Origin: MGBC108787 sp964430695
GTDB lineage: Bacteria; Bacillota_I; Bacilli_A; RF39; UBA660
Length of the DNA stretch: 15,979 nt
Direction: 5' to 3'
Assembly: GCA_964430695.1 (NCBI GenBank)
Contig: CAYSFO010000033.1
Location: 1 to 15,979 of the forward strand
Part shown: piece after piece, positions 5,916-12,668 of the stretch
Numbering within the stretch: the stretch's first letter is position 1
Layout of the letters: each line of letters begins with the position of its first letter
The notes under the pieces: model-generated
The model's input: only the letters and a program-made list of their open reading frames with translations
What the model was told of the DNA's origin: nothing
The model's database searches: none
Program-made: the position numbers and the translations under genes

Positions 5916-6113
5916 TTATATTATTTTGCTAATTTCCAGAAAATCAAAAATAAAGTTTGTTAGAAGATAAGCTAAAATCAAACTCATTATTATCACTAAT
6001 ATTCTAGTTTCCACCACTTTATTCTTTTTTATTATTTTTTCAAAATTAATAGTACTTAATGCATATGTACAAAGCATTATATCAAATACATATATAAATA
6101 GCTTATAATTCAT
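5916..6113 (-). CDS. ywzB: DUF1146 / YwzB-family small membrane protein
   Basis: A 65-residue protein with two hydrophobic segments (about residues 5-20 and 38-58) separated by the family-typical stretch ALSTINFEKIIKKNK. It matches the DUF1146/YwzB family found next to murAA and spoIID in Bacillus. Function is unknown. The start is uncertain. ATG 6113 is preferred because it overlaps rpiB by only 11 bp. ATG 6131 would add six residues, and neither has a strong ribosome site. The overlap with rpiB implies translational coupling, and spoIID follows after nine bases. Confidence 0.8.
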   Translation of the reverse strand: MNYKLFIYVFDIMLCTYALSTINFEKIIKKNKVVETRILVIIMSLILAYLLTNFIFDFLEISKII

Positions 6114-6558
6114 TATATTCGCCACGCTCATATTTCATGATTTTATCCACTCTTCTTTGATGGCGTTCATCGTTAATCACTTCAGCAGTTAAAAAGGCAT
6201 CAATATAACTTTTTATATTTCCCATGTCGTCTGTATAGTTAAAGGTCATTACATTGGCACCATTATCATTTCTGCATAATGTAGCATCTTCTACAGAGTT
6301 TACTTTGGCACATCGAATTCCACGAACTTTGTTGGCTGCTATGGACATTCCAATACCTGTTCTACATACTAAAATTCCTACTTCTGCTTCTTTATCCACC
6401 ACTTTTTCACAGACTTTAAATGCAAAATCGGGATAATCGTCTGTTGGCGTATTTTCTGTACTACAGTCAATTACTTTATAATTTTTACTCATTAAATATT
6501 CAATTATTTCCTTTTTATATTCGACACCACGATGGTCACTTGCAATTGCTATTTTCAT
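6103..6558 (-). CDS. rpiB: RpiB-type ribose-5-phosphate isomerase B / sugar-phosphate isomerase
   Basis: A 151-residue RpiB/LacA/LacB-family enzyme. RpiB interconverts ribose 5-phosphate and ribulose 5-phosphate in the pentose phosphate pathway. Visible are ASDHRG (6-11), DYPDFAFKV (41-49), Cys65 and Thr67 in the catalytic loop, and SIAANKVRGIRCA (72-84). Two changes stand out. The usual CGTGIG loop is CRTGIG, with Arg66, and the active-site histidine of the HNxxN segment is Asp98 in RNDNGAN. These could alter substrate preference or activity. GAGAGGAAAAT precedes the ATG, and an extended -10 promoter follows the rpmE terminator. It heads the rpiB-ywzB-spoIID run. The B. subtilis homologue ywlF is in the same chromosomal neighbourhood. 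Confidence 0.88.
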   Translation of the reverse strand: MKIAIASDHRGVEYKKEIIEYLMSKNYKVIDCSTENTPTDDYPDFAFKVCEKVVDKEAEVGILVCRTGIGMSIAANKVRGIRCAKVNSVEDATLCRNDNGANVMTFNYTDDMGNIKSYIDAFLTAEVINDERHQRRVDKIMKYERGEYNEL

Positions 6559-6581
6559 ATTTTCCTCTCTCTATCACCCAA

Positions 6582-6590
6582 ATTATACCA
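6582..6590 (-). promoter_or_regulatory. Extended -10 promoter for rpiB-ywzB-spoIID
   Basis: TGGTATAAT on the minus strand is a perfect extended -10, located 24 bp upstream of rpiB and immediately after the rpmE terminator T tract. No -35 is visible, because its position is occupied by the terminator hairpin. Confidence 0.6.
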
Positions 6591-6591
6591 C

Positions 6592-6610
6592 AAAAAAACT
6601 GCTTATGCAG
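6592..6610 (-). terminator. Intrinsic terminator of rpmE, stop codon in the loop
   Basis: CTGC/GCAG stem with loop ATAA on the minus strand, followed by seven T. The rpmE TAA stop (6603-6605) is the loop, and the last alanine codons form the 5' arm. The stem is short (four pairs plus a wobble), but the T tract is good. Confidence 0.65.
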
Positions 6611-6821
6611 CTTTCTTATCATTATTTAAACCATATTTACGGTTAAATTTTTCAATATTTCCAGTTCTTTTTGTACTTCCTTGTTTTCCTGTATAGAAAG
6701 GATGACATTCACTACAAATTTCCACTTCAATATTTTCTTTTGTAGATTTCGTTTTAAATGAAGCACCACAAGCACATTTGATTGTAGTTTCTTTCATTTC
6801 TGGATGAATATTCGCTTTCAT
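6603..6821 (-). CDS. rpmE: 50S ribosomal protein L31, zinc-binding type
   Basis: A 72-residue bL31 protein of the large ribosomal subunit. Cys16, Cys18, Cys36 and Cys39 form the CxC...CxxC zinc site of the C+ paralogue. HPFYTGKQGSTKRTGNIEKFNRKYG (residues 40-64) is the family signature. It should be the zinc-replete form that is replaced by a C- paralogue under zinc starvation in species that have both. A strong promoter (6876-6903) and a leader with a stable hairpin precede it, and it ends at its own terminator, so it is a single-gene unit. In B. subtilis rpmE follows rho, but no rho is next to it here. Confidence 0.97.
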   Translation of the reverse strand: MKANIHPEMKETTIKCACGASFKTKSTKENIEVEICSECHPFYTGKQGSTKRTGNIEKFNRKYGLNNDKKAA

Positions 6822-6836
6822 AATACGCTCCTTTCG

Positions 6837-6858
6837 CCATACCTAATCCTAGGCATAG
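6837..6858 (-). promoter_or_regulatory. Leader hairpin of rpmE, candidate L31 autoregulatory element
   Basis: In the short leader (about 46 nt) a nine-pair stem with two G-U pairs encloses loop GGAT, ending 15 bases before the start codon and just before GGAG. Many ribosomal-protein genes, including rpmE in Firmicutes, carry leader RNAs bound by the product. The match to a known L31 motif is not established here. Confidence 0.4.
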
Positions 6859-6875
6859 ATTCTCTCATCTTTTGT

Positions 6876-6903
6876 ATTATATCATATTTAAATAAATTGG
6901 CAA
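6876..6903 (-). promoter_or_regulatory. Sigma-A-type promoter of rpmE
   Basis: TTGCCA (6898-6903) and TATAAT (6876-6881) are spaced by 16 bp on the minus strand. This gives five of six and six of six consensus matches. The predicted start is near 6868. Confidence 0.7.
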
Positions 6904-6949
6904 TCCTTAATTCAATTATATGAATTTAGAAGAAAATAAGTCATAATAA

Positions 6950-7924
6950 TTAACGAGTTTGAAAACTATCTAACGTTTGCAATATTTCTTCTATTTCTAC
7001 AGAATTTTCTGTGTCATCTTTATATGATAATAGTGCGTTATTTAATTCCGAGTCATTCATTTTAGATAATAGATCAAATAATTGATTTAGAGGTAGTGGA
7101 TAATAAGATAAATTTATAAGAATTTCTTTTGCTTGTTCTAAACCATATCTTTCAACTATATTTATTTTAAAAAGTTCTTGACCATTTATATTAAAATTTC
7201 CTAAATATTTTCCTCTTAAAAATTGATAATATTTCATATATTCTTGAAATGATAAGGTTTGTCTTTTTAAATAAGTAACTTCTTCTCCATCAATATTATG
7301 TATAGTAGGGATTTTTTCTTTTACTAATGTTGGATTGTAATAGATTTCTTTTAATTCTTGAGGAGCATTTGCATCTAAAAAATAAAATGGATATTTTTCT
7401 TTATATGCTTTGTCAAAAGTATCTTCACTGTACCAAAAATAGACATTTCCCTCTCTAGAATCATGAAAAGGCGATAAGTCACCTTCTACATTGTTTCCTT
7501 TTAAATTAGCTTTATTTAAAAACAAGAAACAATCGCCATATGACATAAGAAGTGGTAAGCTGTCATTTTCCATTTTTCTTCTATGTCCAAATGGTACAAA
7601 TATATTTCTTAAATTGATATAACACCCAACATTTTCTAAATTAAGATTTTGAATATCTCCGCCAAGTGTGATTAATTCACTAAAATCAAAATCTGTTTTT
7701 CCACTTTTTAACGCTTCTCTGTATCGGTCTAATGATTTTATTTTTACGGGTTGTTTTTCTTCCTTTTCAATAGGTTTAGGCAGACAATCTTTTTCGTCTA
7801 CAAAATGAGCTGTTTCATGATTTTGTTTAATTGTTACATTTTTTTGAAATTGCTCAAAATCTTGTTTGCTATATCCTTTAATATATTTATAATATAAATA
7901 TTCTAATATGGCTTTTAATTTCAT
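6950..7924 (-). CDS. Unrecognised 324-aa protein
   Basis: I do not recognise this protein. It is soluble, with no signal peptide or membrane span. The start ATG 7924 has GAGGG five bases upstream, which is preferred over a GTG at 7936. Residues about 1-70 look like a helical head and a charged linker (PIEKEEKQPVKIK). The central part (about 80-230) is rich in aromatic and glycine residues, with short leucine-asparagine repeats (DIQNLNLENVG, LNKANLKGNNVEG) that slightly recall pentapeptide-like coils. The C-terminal 100 residues are predicted helical. It has its own promoter (7957-7984) and lies between the SGNH-like gene and rpmE, where Bacillus has unrelated genes. No catalytic motif is visible. 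Confidence 0.75.
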   Translation of the reverse strand: MKLKAILEYLYYKYIKGYSKQDFEQFQKNVTIKQNHETAHFVDEKDCLPKPIEKEEKQPVKIKSLDRYREALKSGKTDFDFSELITLGGDIQNLNLENVGCYINLRNIFVPFGHRRKMENDSLPLLMSYGDCFLFLNKANLKGNNVEGDLSPFHDSREGNVYFWYSEDTFDKAYKEKYPFYFLDANAPQELKEIYYNPTLVKEKIPTIHNIDGEEVTYLKRQTLSFQEYMKYYQFLRGKYLGNFNINGQELFKINIVERYGLEQAKEILINLSYYPLPLNQLFDLLSKMNDSELNNALLSYKDDTENSVEIEEILQTLDSFQTR

Positions 7925-7956
7925 AATTTCCCTCACTAAATTTAATTTTGTCTATT

Positions 7957-7984
7957 ATTATACAGGAAAATAAAGTAACTTCAA
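7957..7984 (-). promoter_or_regulatory. Sigma-A-type promoter of the 324-aa gene
   Basis: TTGAAG (7979-7984) and TATAAT (7957-7962), with a 16-bp spacer, on the minus strand. The -10 is perfect. It lies in the short gap after the SGNH-like gene. Confidence 0.6.
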
Positions 7985-8001
7985 GAAATTTTATTTAAAT
8001 T

Positions 8002-8703
8002 TTAAATGATTGCTATTGTGCTTTCTTCCAAAGATTTTTTTATTTTATTAAAAATATATTTTTGGCCTTTGTAATTTAGATAATAATCATTTTTACTAGT
8101 AAAGTATTCTTTAGAATTGTTAATTTCTTCTATGTCTATATACGTTACATTATATTTTTTAGCTAATTTCTTTAGTTCTTCATTAACTTTGGTTATTTTT
8201 GTTTCATTGATTAAGTTGGTTTGATAGAGACTTATTATATATATTTTTTTGTCATTTAACTTTGTTATGATTCTTAGTAACTCTTCATATTTATTTAAGA
8301 ATCCTGTTATTTTTGTTGAACCTAATGTATTCTTTTTTGCATAGTTATTTAATTCATCCATTCCAAGCGCAATCGTAATAATACTTGCTTCTTTAATTGC
8401 TTGTTTTAGTTTAATTTTTTGGTCTATGTTTACTATGTTGTTATTTATTTTTGATAATAAACTAGTGACTGTTTCATCTACTTCATTGAAGTTTTTATAG
8501 TAAATTCCTAAATCGTTTTCTTCGTTTAGAGATTCTGTTAAATAGTCGTTGTAGTCATAGCCTTCTACATGGTAAACAGTCATTCCAGTTGATATACCGT
8601 CGCCAAGGGCTAAGACATTTGTTTTATCTTTATCTGTATGAAAATAAATTAGAGATGTAAAAATTACTCCTAATATAATAATGATTGTTATTTTATATTT
8701 CAT
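8002..8703 (-). CDS. SGNH/GDSL-hydrolase-like exported protein with degenerate active site
   Basis: A 233-residue protein with an N-terminal signal anchor (about 5-22) followed by an SGNH-hydrolase fold. Block I is VLALGDGISTG (30-40) with nucleophile Ser38. The later block IALGMDEL (111-118) stands where GxND is usual. The C-terminal block is NDYYLNYKG (205-213), where active enzymes have a histidine before L-N, and Tyr208 takes that place. The family normally hydrolyses esters of lipids, acyl groups or cell-wall sugars outside the membrane. With the histidine missing this copy may be inactive or use another residue. A GGGGG ribosome site lies four bases before ATG. It is just downstream of the murA terminator, so it depends on read-through or an unseen promoter. 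Confidence 0.75.
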   Translation of the reverse strand: MKYKITIIIILGVIFTSLIYFHTDKDKTNVLALGDGISTGMTVYHVEGYDYNDYLTESLNEENDLGIYYKNFNEVDETVTSLLSKINNNIVNIDQKIKLKQAIKEASIITIALGMDELNNYAKKNTLGSTKITGFLNKYEELLRIITKLNDKKIYIISLYQTNLINETKITKVNEELKKLAKKYNVTYIDIEEINNSKEYFTSKNDYYLNYKGQKYIFNKIKKSLEESTIAII

Positions 8704-8714
8704 TTTTCCCCCAA

Positions 8715-8741
8715 TAAAAAATAGTAGTTTGTACTACTATT
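8715..8741 (-). terminator. Intrinsic terminator of murA, stop codon in the stem
   Basis: AATAGTAGT pairs perfectly with ACTACTATT around loop ACAA on the minus strand, with a T tract continuing after it. The murA TAG stop (8737-8739) is part of the 5' arm. Confidence 0.75.
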
Positions 8742-9993
8742 CTATTTCTTTAATACTGATATTAGCACCAACATTGGATAATTTGTTTACTAGTTGGTCA
8801 TAACCTCTTAAAATATATTGAATATTGGTAATGGTTGTTTCTCCTTTTGCAGTTAATGCAGCAAGGAAAAGAGTTGCTCCTGCTCTTAAATCGCTTGCTT
8901 GTACTTCTGTTCCTATAAAATTGGTTGGTCCAGTGATTGTTTCTATATTTTTGTCTATTTTAATATTTGCTCCTAATTTATTTAAATATTCTACATGCCC
9001 CATTCTTTTTTCATAAATGGTTTCTTCTACATGAGACACACCATTGGCATGCGTAAGTAAAACACAAATTGGTTGTGCCAAATCGGTTACAAATCCTGGA
9101 AATACTTCTGTTTTGATATCTACAGCTTTTAAGTTTTGGCACCTGTTAATTGTAATCTCATTTTCTCCTACTTCAAATTCGACATTCATTTCTTTTAGTT
9201 TGTTTAATAATGCTTGTAAATGTTCTGGAATAATATTAGTTATTTTTAAATTGTCTCCAAGTAATGCTCCTGCGATTAAATAGGTTCCTGCTTCGATTCG
9301 ATCTGGTATGGCTTCAATTTCAGCCCCATTTAATTTTTCTACGCCTTGAATTTTAATGGTATCTGTTCCAGCACCTTCAATCTTTGCTCCCATGTTATTT
9401 AAAAATTCTGCTACGTTTACAATTTCTGGTTCTTTGGCAGCATTATGAATGATTGTTTCTCCTTTGGCTTTTGTTGCGGCAAGCATTAAATTCACTGTTG
9501 CTCCACAACTTGGGAAGTCTAAGTGTATTTCTGTGCCTATTAACTCTTTGGCATCAATAATAAATTTTTCTCCTTCCATCGTTATGGTTGCTCCCAGAGC
9601 TTCAAATCCTTTTAAATGAAAATCAATTTGTCTTGCCCCAAAATTACATCCTCCCGGAAAATAAATTTCTACATGTTTAAATCTAGATAATAATGCTCCC
9701 ATAAAATAGTAAGAAGCTCGTAGTTTACTCGATAGTTCTTCTGGGATTGTTGCGTTTATTATATTTTTAGAATTAATTTTGATATAGTTTTCTTCTTCAA
9801 TAATTGTACCATTTAATAATTCAATAATTTCTTTTAATACTTTAACATCTGTTATATTAGGAATATTATAAATTTTTGTTTCTTCATCTGATAAAATAGC
9901 TGCTGGTAAAAGAGCTACGGCACTATTTTTAGCACCATTTATTCTGATTGTTCCAGATAGTAAATTACCTCCCTGTATCACTATTTTTTTCAT
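8737..9993 (-). CDS. murA: UDP-N-acetylglucosamine 1-carboxyvinyltransferase (MurA)
   Basis: A 418-residue enzyme of normal length. It transfers enolpyruvate from PEP to UDP-GlcNAc, the first committed cytoplasmic step of peptidoglycan synthesis. The substrate-binding Lys22-Asn23 pair is in GAKNSAV. The catalytic and fosfomycin-target cysteine is Cys116 in FPGGCNFGARQIDFHLKGFEALGA (residues 112-135). The C-terminal motif SDLRAGATLF is present. It has its own good promoter (10020-10048) and its own terminator, so it is an independent unit. Bacillus carries murAA beside spoIID. Here murA has moved upstream of rpmE but stays in the same neighbourhood. Confidence 0.97.
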   Translation of the reverse strand: MKKIVIQGGNLLSGTIRINGAKNSAVALLPAAILSDEETKIYNIPNITDVKVLKEIIELLNGTIIEEENYIKINSKNIINATIPEELSSKLRASYYFMGALLSRFKHVEIYFPGGCNFGARQIDFHLKGFEALGATITMEGEKFIIDAKELIGTEIHLDFPSCGATVNLMLAATKAKGETIIHNAAKEPEIVNVAEFLNNMGAKIEGAGTDTIKIQGVEKLNGAEIEAIPDRIEAGTYLIAGALLGDNLKITNIIPEHLQALLNKLKEMNVEFEVGENEITINRCQNLKAVDIKTEVFPGFVTDLAQPICVLLTHANGVSHVEETIYEKRMGHVEYLNKLGANIKIDKNIETITGPTNFIGTEVQASDLRAGATLFLAALTAKGETTITNIQYILRGYDQLVNKLSNVGANISIKEIE

Positions 9994-10019
9994 CTTATCA
10001 CGTTCCTTTAATTATTTTT

Positions 10020-10048
10020 AATATATTATTTTATTATATGTTTGTCAA
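10020..10048 (-). promoter_or_regulatory. Sigma-A-type promoter of murA
   Basis: A perfect TTGACA (10043-10048) is 17 bp from TATATT (10020-10025) on the minus strand, just after mntP ends. It is one of the two best promoters in the window. Confidence 0.8.
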
Positions 10049-10058
10049 TTCGTGGGCG

Positions 10059-10598
10059 TTAATATTTACATAAGTGAAATAGCCCAATACTAATTAAAAG
10101 AATGGTACCAAAGATGGTTGCATATACACCTAATAGTTGGTTTGCATATTTTCCAATTAATAAGCCAATATAAGTAAAACAAAAACTTGTTACAGAAAAA
10201 ATCATTACCGCCATTAGCATATTGCTCGTAATTGCTGTTAGGCCAATTCCTGTTGAAAAACTGTCTATGGATACTCCAATGGCTAGTATAATCATATTCC
10301 ATAATTTTAATTCTTTTGGCTTTTCATCTGGATGGATTATTTCTATTAACATTGTTATTCCTAAATAGATAAGAATGATCCCTAAAAGGAAATTGCTTTT
10401 TAACATAAATAATTCGACTAATTTTTTTCCAATACATGTGCCAATTAAGGGCATGATAAAATGCATAATTCCAACAATTATTGAAAATAATAAACATCTT
10501 TTTTTGGATAAATTACTTGTACCTATTCCTAAAGATAAAGAGAAAGTATCCATACTTAAAGCTACCGCTATCATAAATAAGGTAATGATTTCTTTCAT
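10059..10598 (-). CDS. mntP: MntP-family manganese exporter
   Basis: A 179-residue, six-span membrane protein of the MntP/YebN family, which exports Mn2+. Two symmetric repeats carry the conserved acidic residues: Asp17 in ALSMDTFSLSLG and Asp112 in IGVSIDSFSTGIG. The family length is about 185. It lies between spoIIR and murA. Bacillus has its homologue ywlD a few genes from spoIIR. The ribosome site AGGAGG is seven bases before ATG but forms the 3' arm of a hairpin followed by six T, so expression may depend on read-through or on opening of that hairpin. No yybP-ykoY manganese riboswitch fits in the 44-bp gap. Confidence 0.92.
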   Translation of the reverse strand: MKEIITLFMIAVALSMDTFSLSLGIGTSNLSKKRCLLFSIIVGIMHFIMPLIGTCIGKKLVELFMLKSNFLLGIILIYLGITMLIEIIHPDEKPKELKLWNMIILAIGVSIDSFSTGIGLTAITSNMLMAVMIFSVTSFCFTYIGLLIGKYANQLLGVYATIFGTILLISIGLFHLCKY

Positions 10599-10631
10599 AA
10601 AAAATCCTCCTAGTTAATCATACTAAGAGGA
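10599..10631 (-). terminator. Terminator-like hairpin after spoIIR that contains the mntP ribosome site
   Basis: A ten-pair stem (one G-U) with a seven-base loop is formed by TCCTCTTAGT and ACTAGGAGGA on the minus strand, followed by six T that run right into the mntP ATG. It should terminate spoIIR transcripts. Its 3' arm is also the mntP Shine-Dalgarno. Confidence 0.75.
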
Positions 10632-10642
10632 ATTTAAGAAAA

Positions 10643-11149
10643 TTACATATATTTTTGAAAAATGTCTTTCACGAATAAGCTATAATCTACATCATCAAGT
10701 TCACTTTCGCTTGCTTCCATTAAACATAGAGGAGGAAATAAAACACACCACCAGTTATCTCCTTGTCCACTTCCTAATGATACAACTAAAGATTCATACA
10801 TGCCACTTTCATATTTTACTCCTTTATATGTTTTTTCTGGGAAGTAGTTATTTCCATAATTAATATCATAAGAGATATTGTAATTTTTCATCATATTTTT
10901 TATTTCAGGAATTTTTTGGTTTACTATATCACTTGCCTCTTTTTTGTTGTTTGCAGTGATTAGGTCATTTTTTAAAATATTTTCTATATTATTTTTTATT
11001 TCCATCTTTGTTGCTTGTTCTTCAAACGTATTGCCACTTGCAATGACACGTAAACGAATCGCATCATTAGGAATTATAAATTCTTCTTGCTTGTTATTTA
11101 TTAAAAAAATTAAAGTAAATAAAAATAAGACTATAATTATTTTTTTCAT
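10643..11149 (-). CDS. spoIIR: Stage II sporulation protein R (SpoIIR)
   Basis: A 168-residue secreted signalling protein. In sporulation it is made in the forespore under sigma-F and triggers SpoIIGA processing of pro-sigma-E in the mother cell. A signal peptide or anchor lies at 1-18. The core motifs are IPNDAIRLRVIASGNT (26-41), where the family has LRVIANSD, then KGVKYESGMYESLVVSLGSG (109-128) and the hallmark GDNWWCVLFPPLC (130-142). AGGTGA is four bases before the start. It lies 47 bp after the glycosyltransferase gene, with no clear terminator between. I saw no convincing sigma-F promoter in that gap, unlike spoIIQ. B. subtilis also has spoIIR just downstream of prmC. Confidence 0.95.
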   Translation of the reverse strand: MKKIIIVLFLFTLIFLINNKQEEFIIPNDAIRLRVIASGNTFEEQATKMEIKNNIENILKNDLITANNKKEASDIVNQKIPEIKNMMKNYNISYDINYGNNYFPEKTYKGVKYESGMYESLVVSLGSGQGDNWWCVLFPPLCLMEASESELDDVDYSLFVKDIFQKYM

Positions 11150-11196
11150 TTTATCACCTAAATAATTATGTCTTACTTTTTTATTTTTTATTCATT

Positions 11197-12429
11197 TTAA
11201 TGGTTTTCATTGAAAAGTGCTTCCATATTCGCTTTTCTATTATGTTCAATTTGTACCCATTTTAAGTCTTTTTTAAATAAACAAATGGCATTGATTGGAA
11301 TCCATGTTAGTATAAATATTGTGAATAAAAATATGCCATGGATTGTATCTTCTACATCACGATTGTAATAAAGAATGACAAAGATATTTAAAATGACTCC
11401 AATTAAGTAACTAATCATAAAGCATATGTATCCTAATGAGAAGAAGTAGGAGAACACATCATTTAGCTCAATTCCTGCCATATGAAAAATTGATAACAAG
11501 CATGTTAAAACTACTGATAACATCTGAACGTAAGGAGCAACTGTAAATAAAAATTTATCAATACAAGAGAAATCTTTATCTTTTATCCATTTAGCAATTA
11601 ATTCACGACGGTATATGCGATTGCATTCAATTATACCTTTACTCCATCTGCTTCTTTGGTGCCAAGAATCTATGAATTTTGTTGGTTGTTCATCATAGGT
11701 AATAGCATCTTCTACATAAGCAATATCAATTCCTTTTAATACACATTGAATGGATAGTTCAATATCTTCTGTAACCGTTTGAGGCTCGAATCCTTCATCC
11801 ATTAAGCTTTTTGCTACCATGAAACCTGTACCATTGATTGCTGCAGCTGCATGGATTCTCATACGAGATTTATTAAAGAAAAAGTTTTGAATGTAATAAA
11901 ATAAAGAATAGCTTGCACTTAACCAGTTGTCTTCAATATTTTTACTATCTTTTCTACCTTGAGCAACTTTATATCCTGATAGATAGGTATTGTTCATTAG
12001 TTTTAAAAATTCAGGATGAACGATATTGTCCGCATCAAATACAATATAAGCATCATAATCTTTTTTCTTTAGCTTTTTAAATGTATATTTTAATACATCT
12101 CCTTTTGATTTTACTGGAATATCTATATTAATAATTTTAGATCCCGCTTTTTTGGCTACTTCTAATGTATTATCTGTACAATTATTAATTAAAGAATAGA
12201 TATCATATAAGTCATCAGGATAATTTTGATTTTTTAAACTTTTTATTAAATCTTCAATGACTAACGCTTCATTTCTAGCAGCAATCAGTACGGCAAATTT
12301 TGTTCTTGCTCGATAAGAATAAATGGGCTTTTCATCTTCTTTTTTTAAGGCAAAAAGACCAGTTATTACAAAATATATACCATATAAAAGAGTGATAATA
12401 AACAAAATATAATAAATAAACTGAATCAT
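11197..12429 (-). CDS. Membrane GT2-family glycosyltransferase, processive type
   Basis: A 410-residue membrane glycosyltransferase. One N-terminal span (about 3-25) precedes the GT-A catalytic domain. The domain has VLIAARNEA (48-56), the metal-binding DAD in IVFDADN (129-135), TED at 220-222 and QRSRW at 258-262. This D,D,D,QxxRW set marks processive synthases (PgaC/cellulose/hyaluronan-like). Three or four C-terminal spans (about 290-385) follow. The acceptor and sugar are unknown. Length and topology resemble PgaC-like poly-N-acetylglucosamine synthases, but no pga partner genes are present. AAGGAG is seven bases before ATG. A strong promoter with a 70-nt leader drives it, and spoIIR follows 47 bp later. 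It occupies the gap between prmC and spoIIR, apparently as an insertion in the ancestral order. Confidence 0.88.
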   Translation of the reverse strand: MIQFIYYILFIITLLYGIYFVITGLFALKKEDEKPIYSYRARTKFAVLIAARNEALVIEDLIKSLKNQNYPDDLYDIYSLINNCTDNTLEVAKKAGSKIINIDIPVKSKGDVLKYTFKKLKKKDYDAYIVFDADNIVHPEFLKLMNNTYLSGYKVAQGRKDSKNIEDNWLSASYSLFYYIQNFFFNKSRMRIHAAAAINGTGFMVAKSLMDEGFEPQTVTEDIELSIQCVLKGIDIAYVEDAITYDEQPTKFIDSWHQRSRWSKGIIECNRIYRRELIAKWIKDKDFSCIDKFLFTVAPYVQMLSVVLTCLLSIFHMAGIELNDVFSYFFSLGYICFMISYLIGVILNIFVILYYNRDVEDTIHGIFLFTIFILTWIPINAICLFKKDLKWVQIEHNRKANMEALFNENH

Positions 12430-12463
12430 TTTTTTACTCCTTTATTAATACAATTTTAGTTTC

Positions 12464-12484
12464 TTTAAGTGACATTAAAGTGAC
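12464..12484. promoter_or_regulatory. 11-bp-spaced direct repeat in the glycosyltransferase leader
   Basis: TTTAAGTGAC (12464-12473) and TTAAAGTGAC (12475-12484) are direct copies, one mismatch apart, in 11-bp register, i.e. one helical turn. They lie downstream of the -10, between the transcription start and the ribosome site. This is the layout of an operator for an OmpR-type or other tandem-binding regulator. Confidence 0.4.
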
Positions 12485-12506
12485 TTTGTTTTATTAATCC
12501 TATTTC

Positions 12507-12535
12507 ATTTTATAGTTTCTATTATGTATTGTCAA
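12507..12535 (-). promoter_or_regulatory. Sigma-A-type promoter of the glycosyltransferase gene
   Basis: TTGACA (12530-12535) is 17 bp from TAAAAT (12507-12512) on the minus strand. It lies in the 214-bp gap between the prmC terminator and the gene. The remainder of that gap, about 12536-12643, is AT-rich with nothing recognisable. Confidence 0.8.
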
Positions 12536-12643
12536 GTTTTCTATATGAAATTATACGCTCAATACATTTATTTTTTGATTAAAAATTATCTTTAATTTAT
12601 TAATAATTTAAATGAGACATTATATTTTGCTATCAGTAAAAAT

Positions 12644-12668
12644 CAAAAAAGAACACTAATCATGTTCT
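12644..12668 (-). terminator. Intrinsic terminator of prfA-prmC, stop codon in the loop
   Basis: AGAACA/TGTTCT stem with a seven-base loop (12650-12668) on the minus strand, followed by a T run. The prmC TAG (12656-12658) is in the loop. Confidence 0.75.

Noticed and set aside
8825..9283. Plus-strand open frames inside murA
   Set aside because: They are antisense to a highly conserved enzyme and have no ribosome site or recognisable motif.
10059..10095. TGGGC/GCCCA inverted repeat at the end of mntP as a terminator
   Set aside because: The arms are far apart and no T tract follows. A murA promoter begins there instead.
10599..10642. yybP-ykoY manganese riboswitch before mntP
   Set aside because: The intergenic space is only 44 bp and consists of one simple hairpin, too short for the aptamer.
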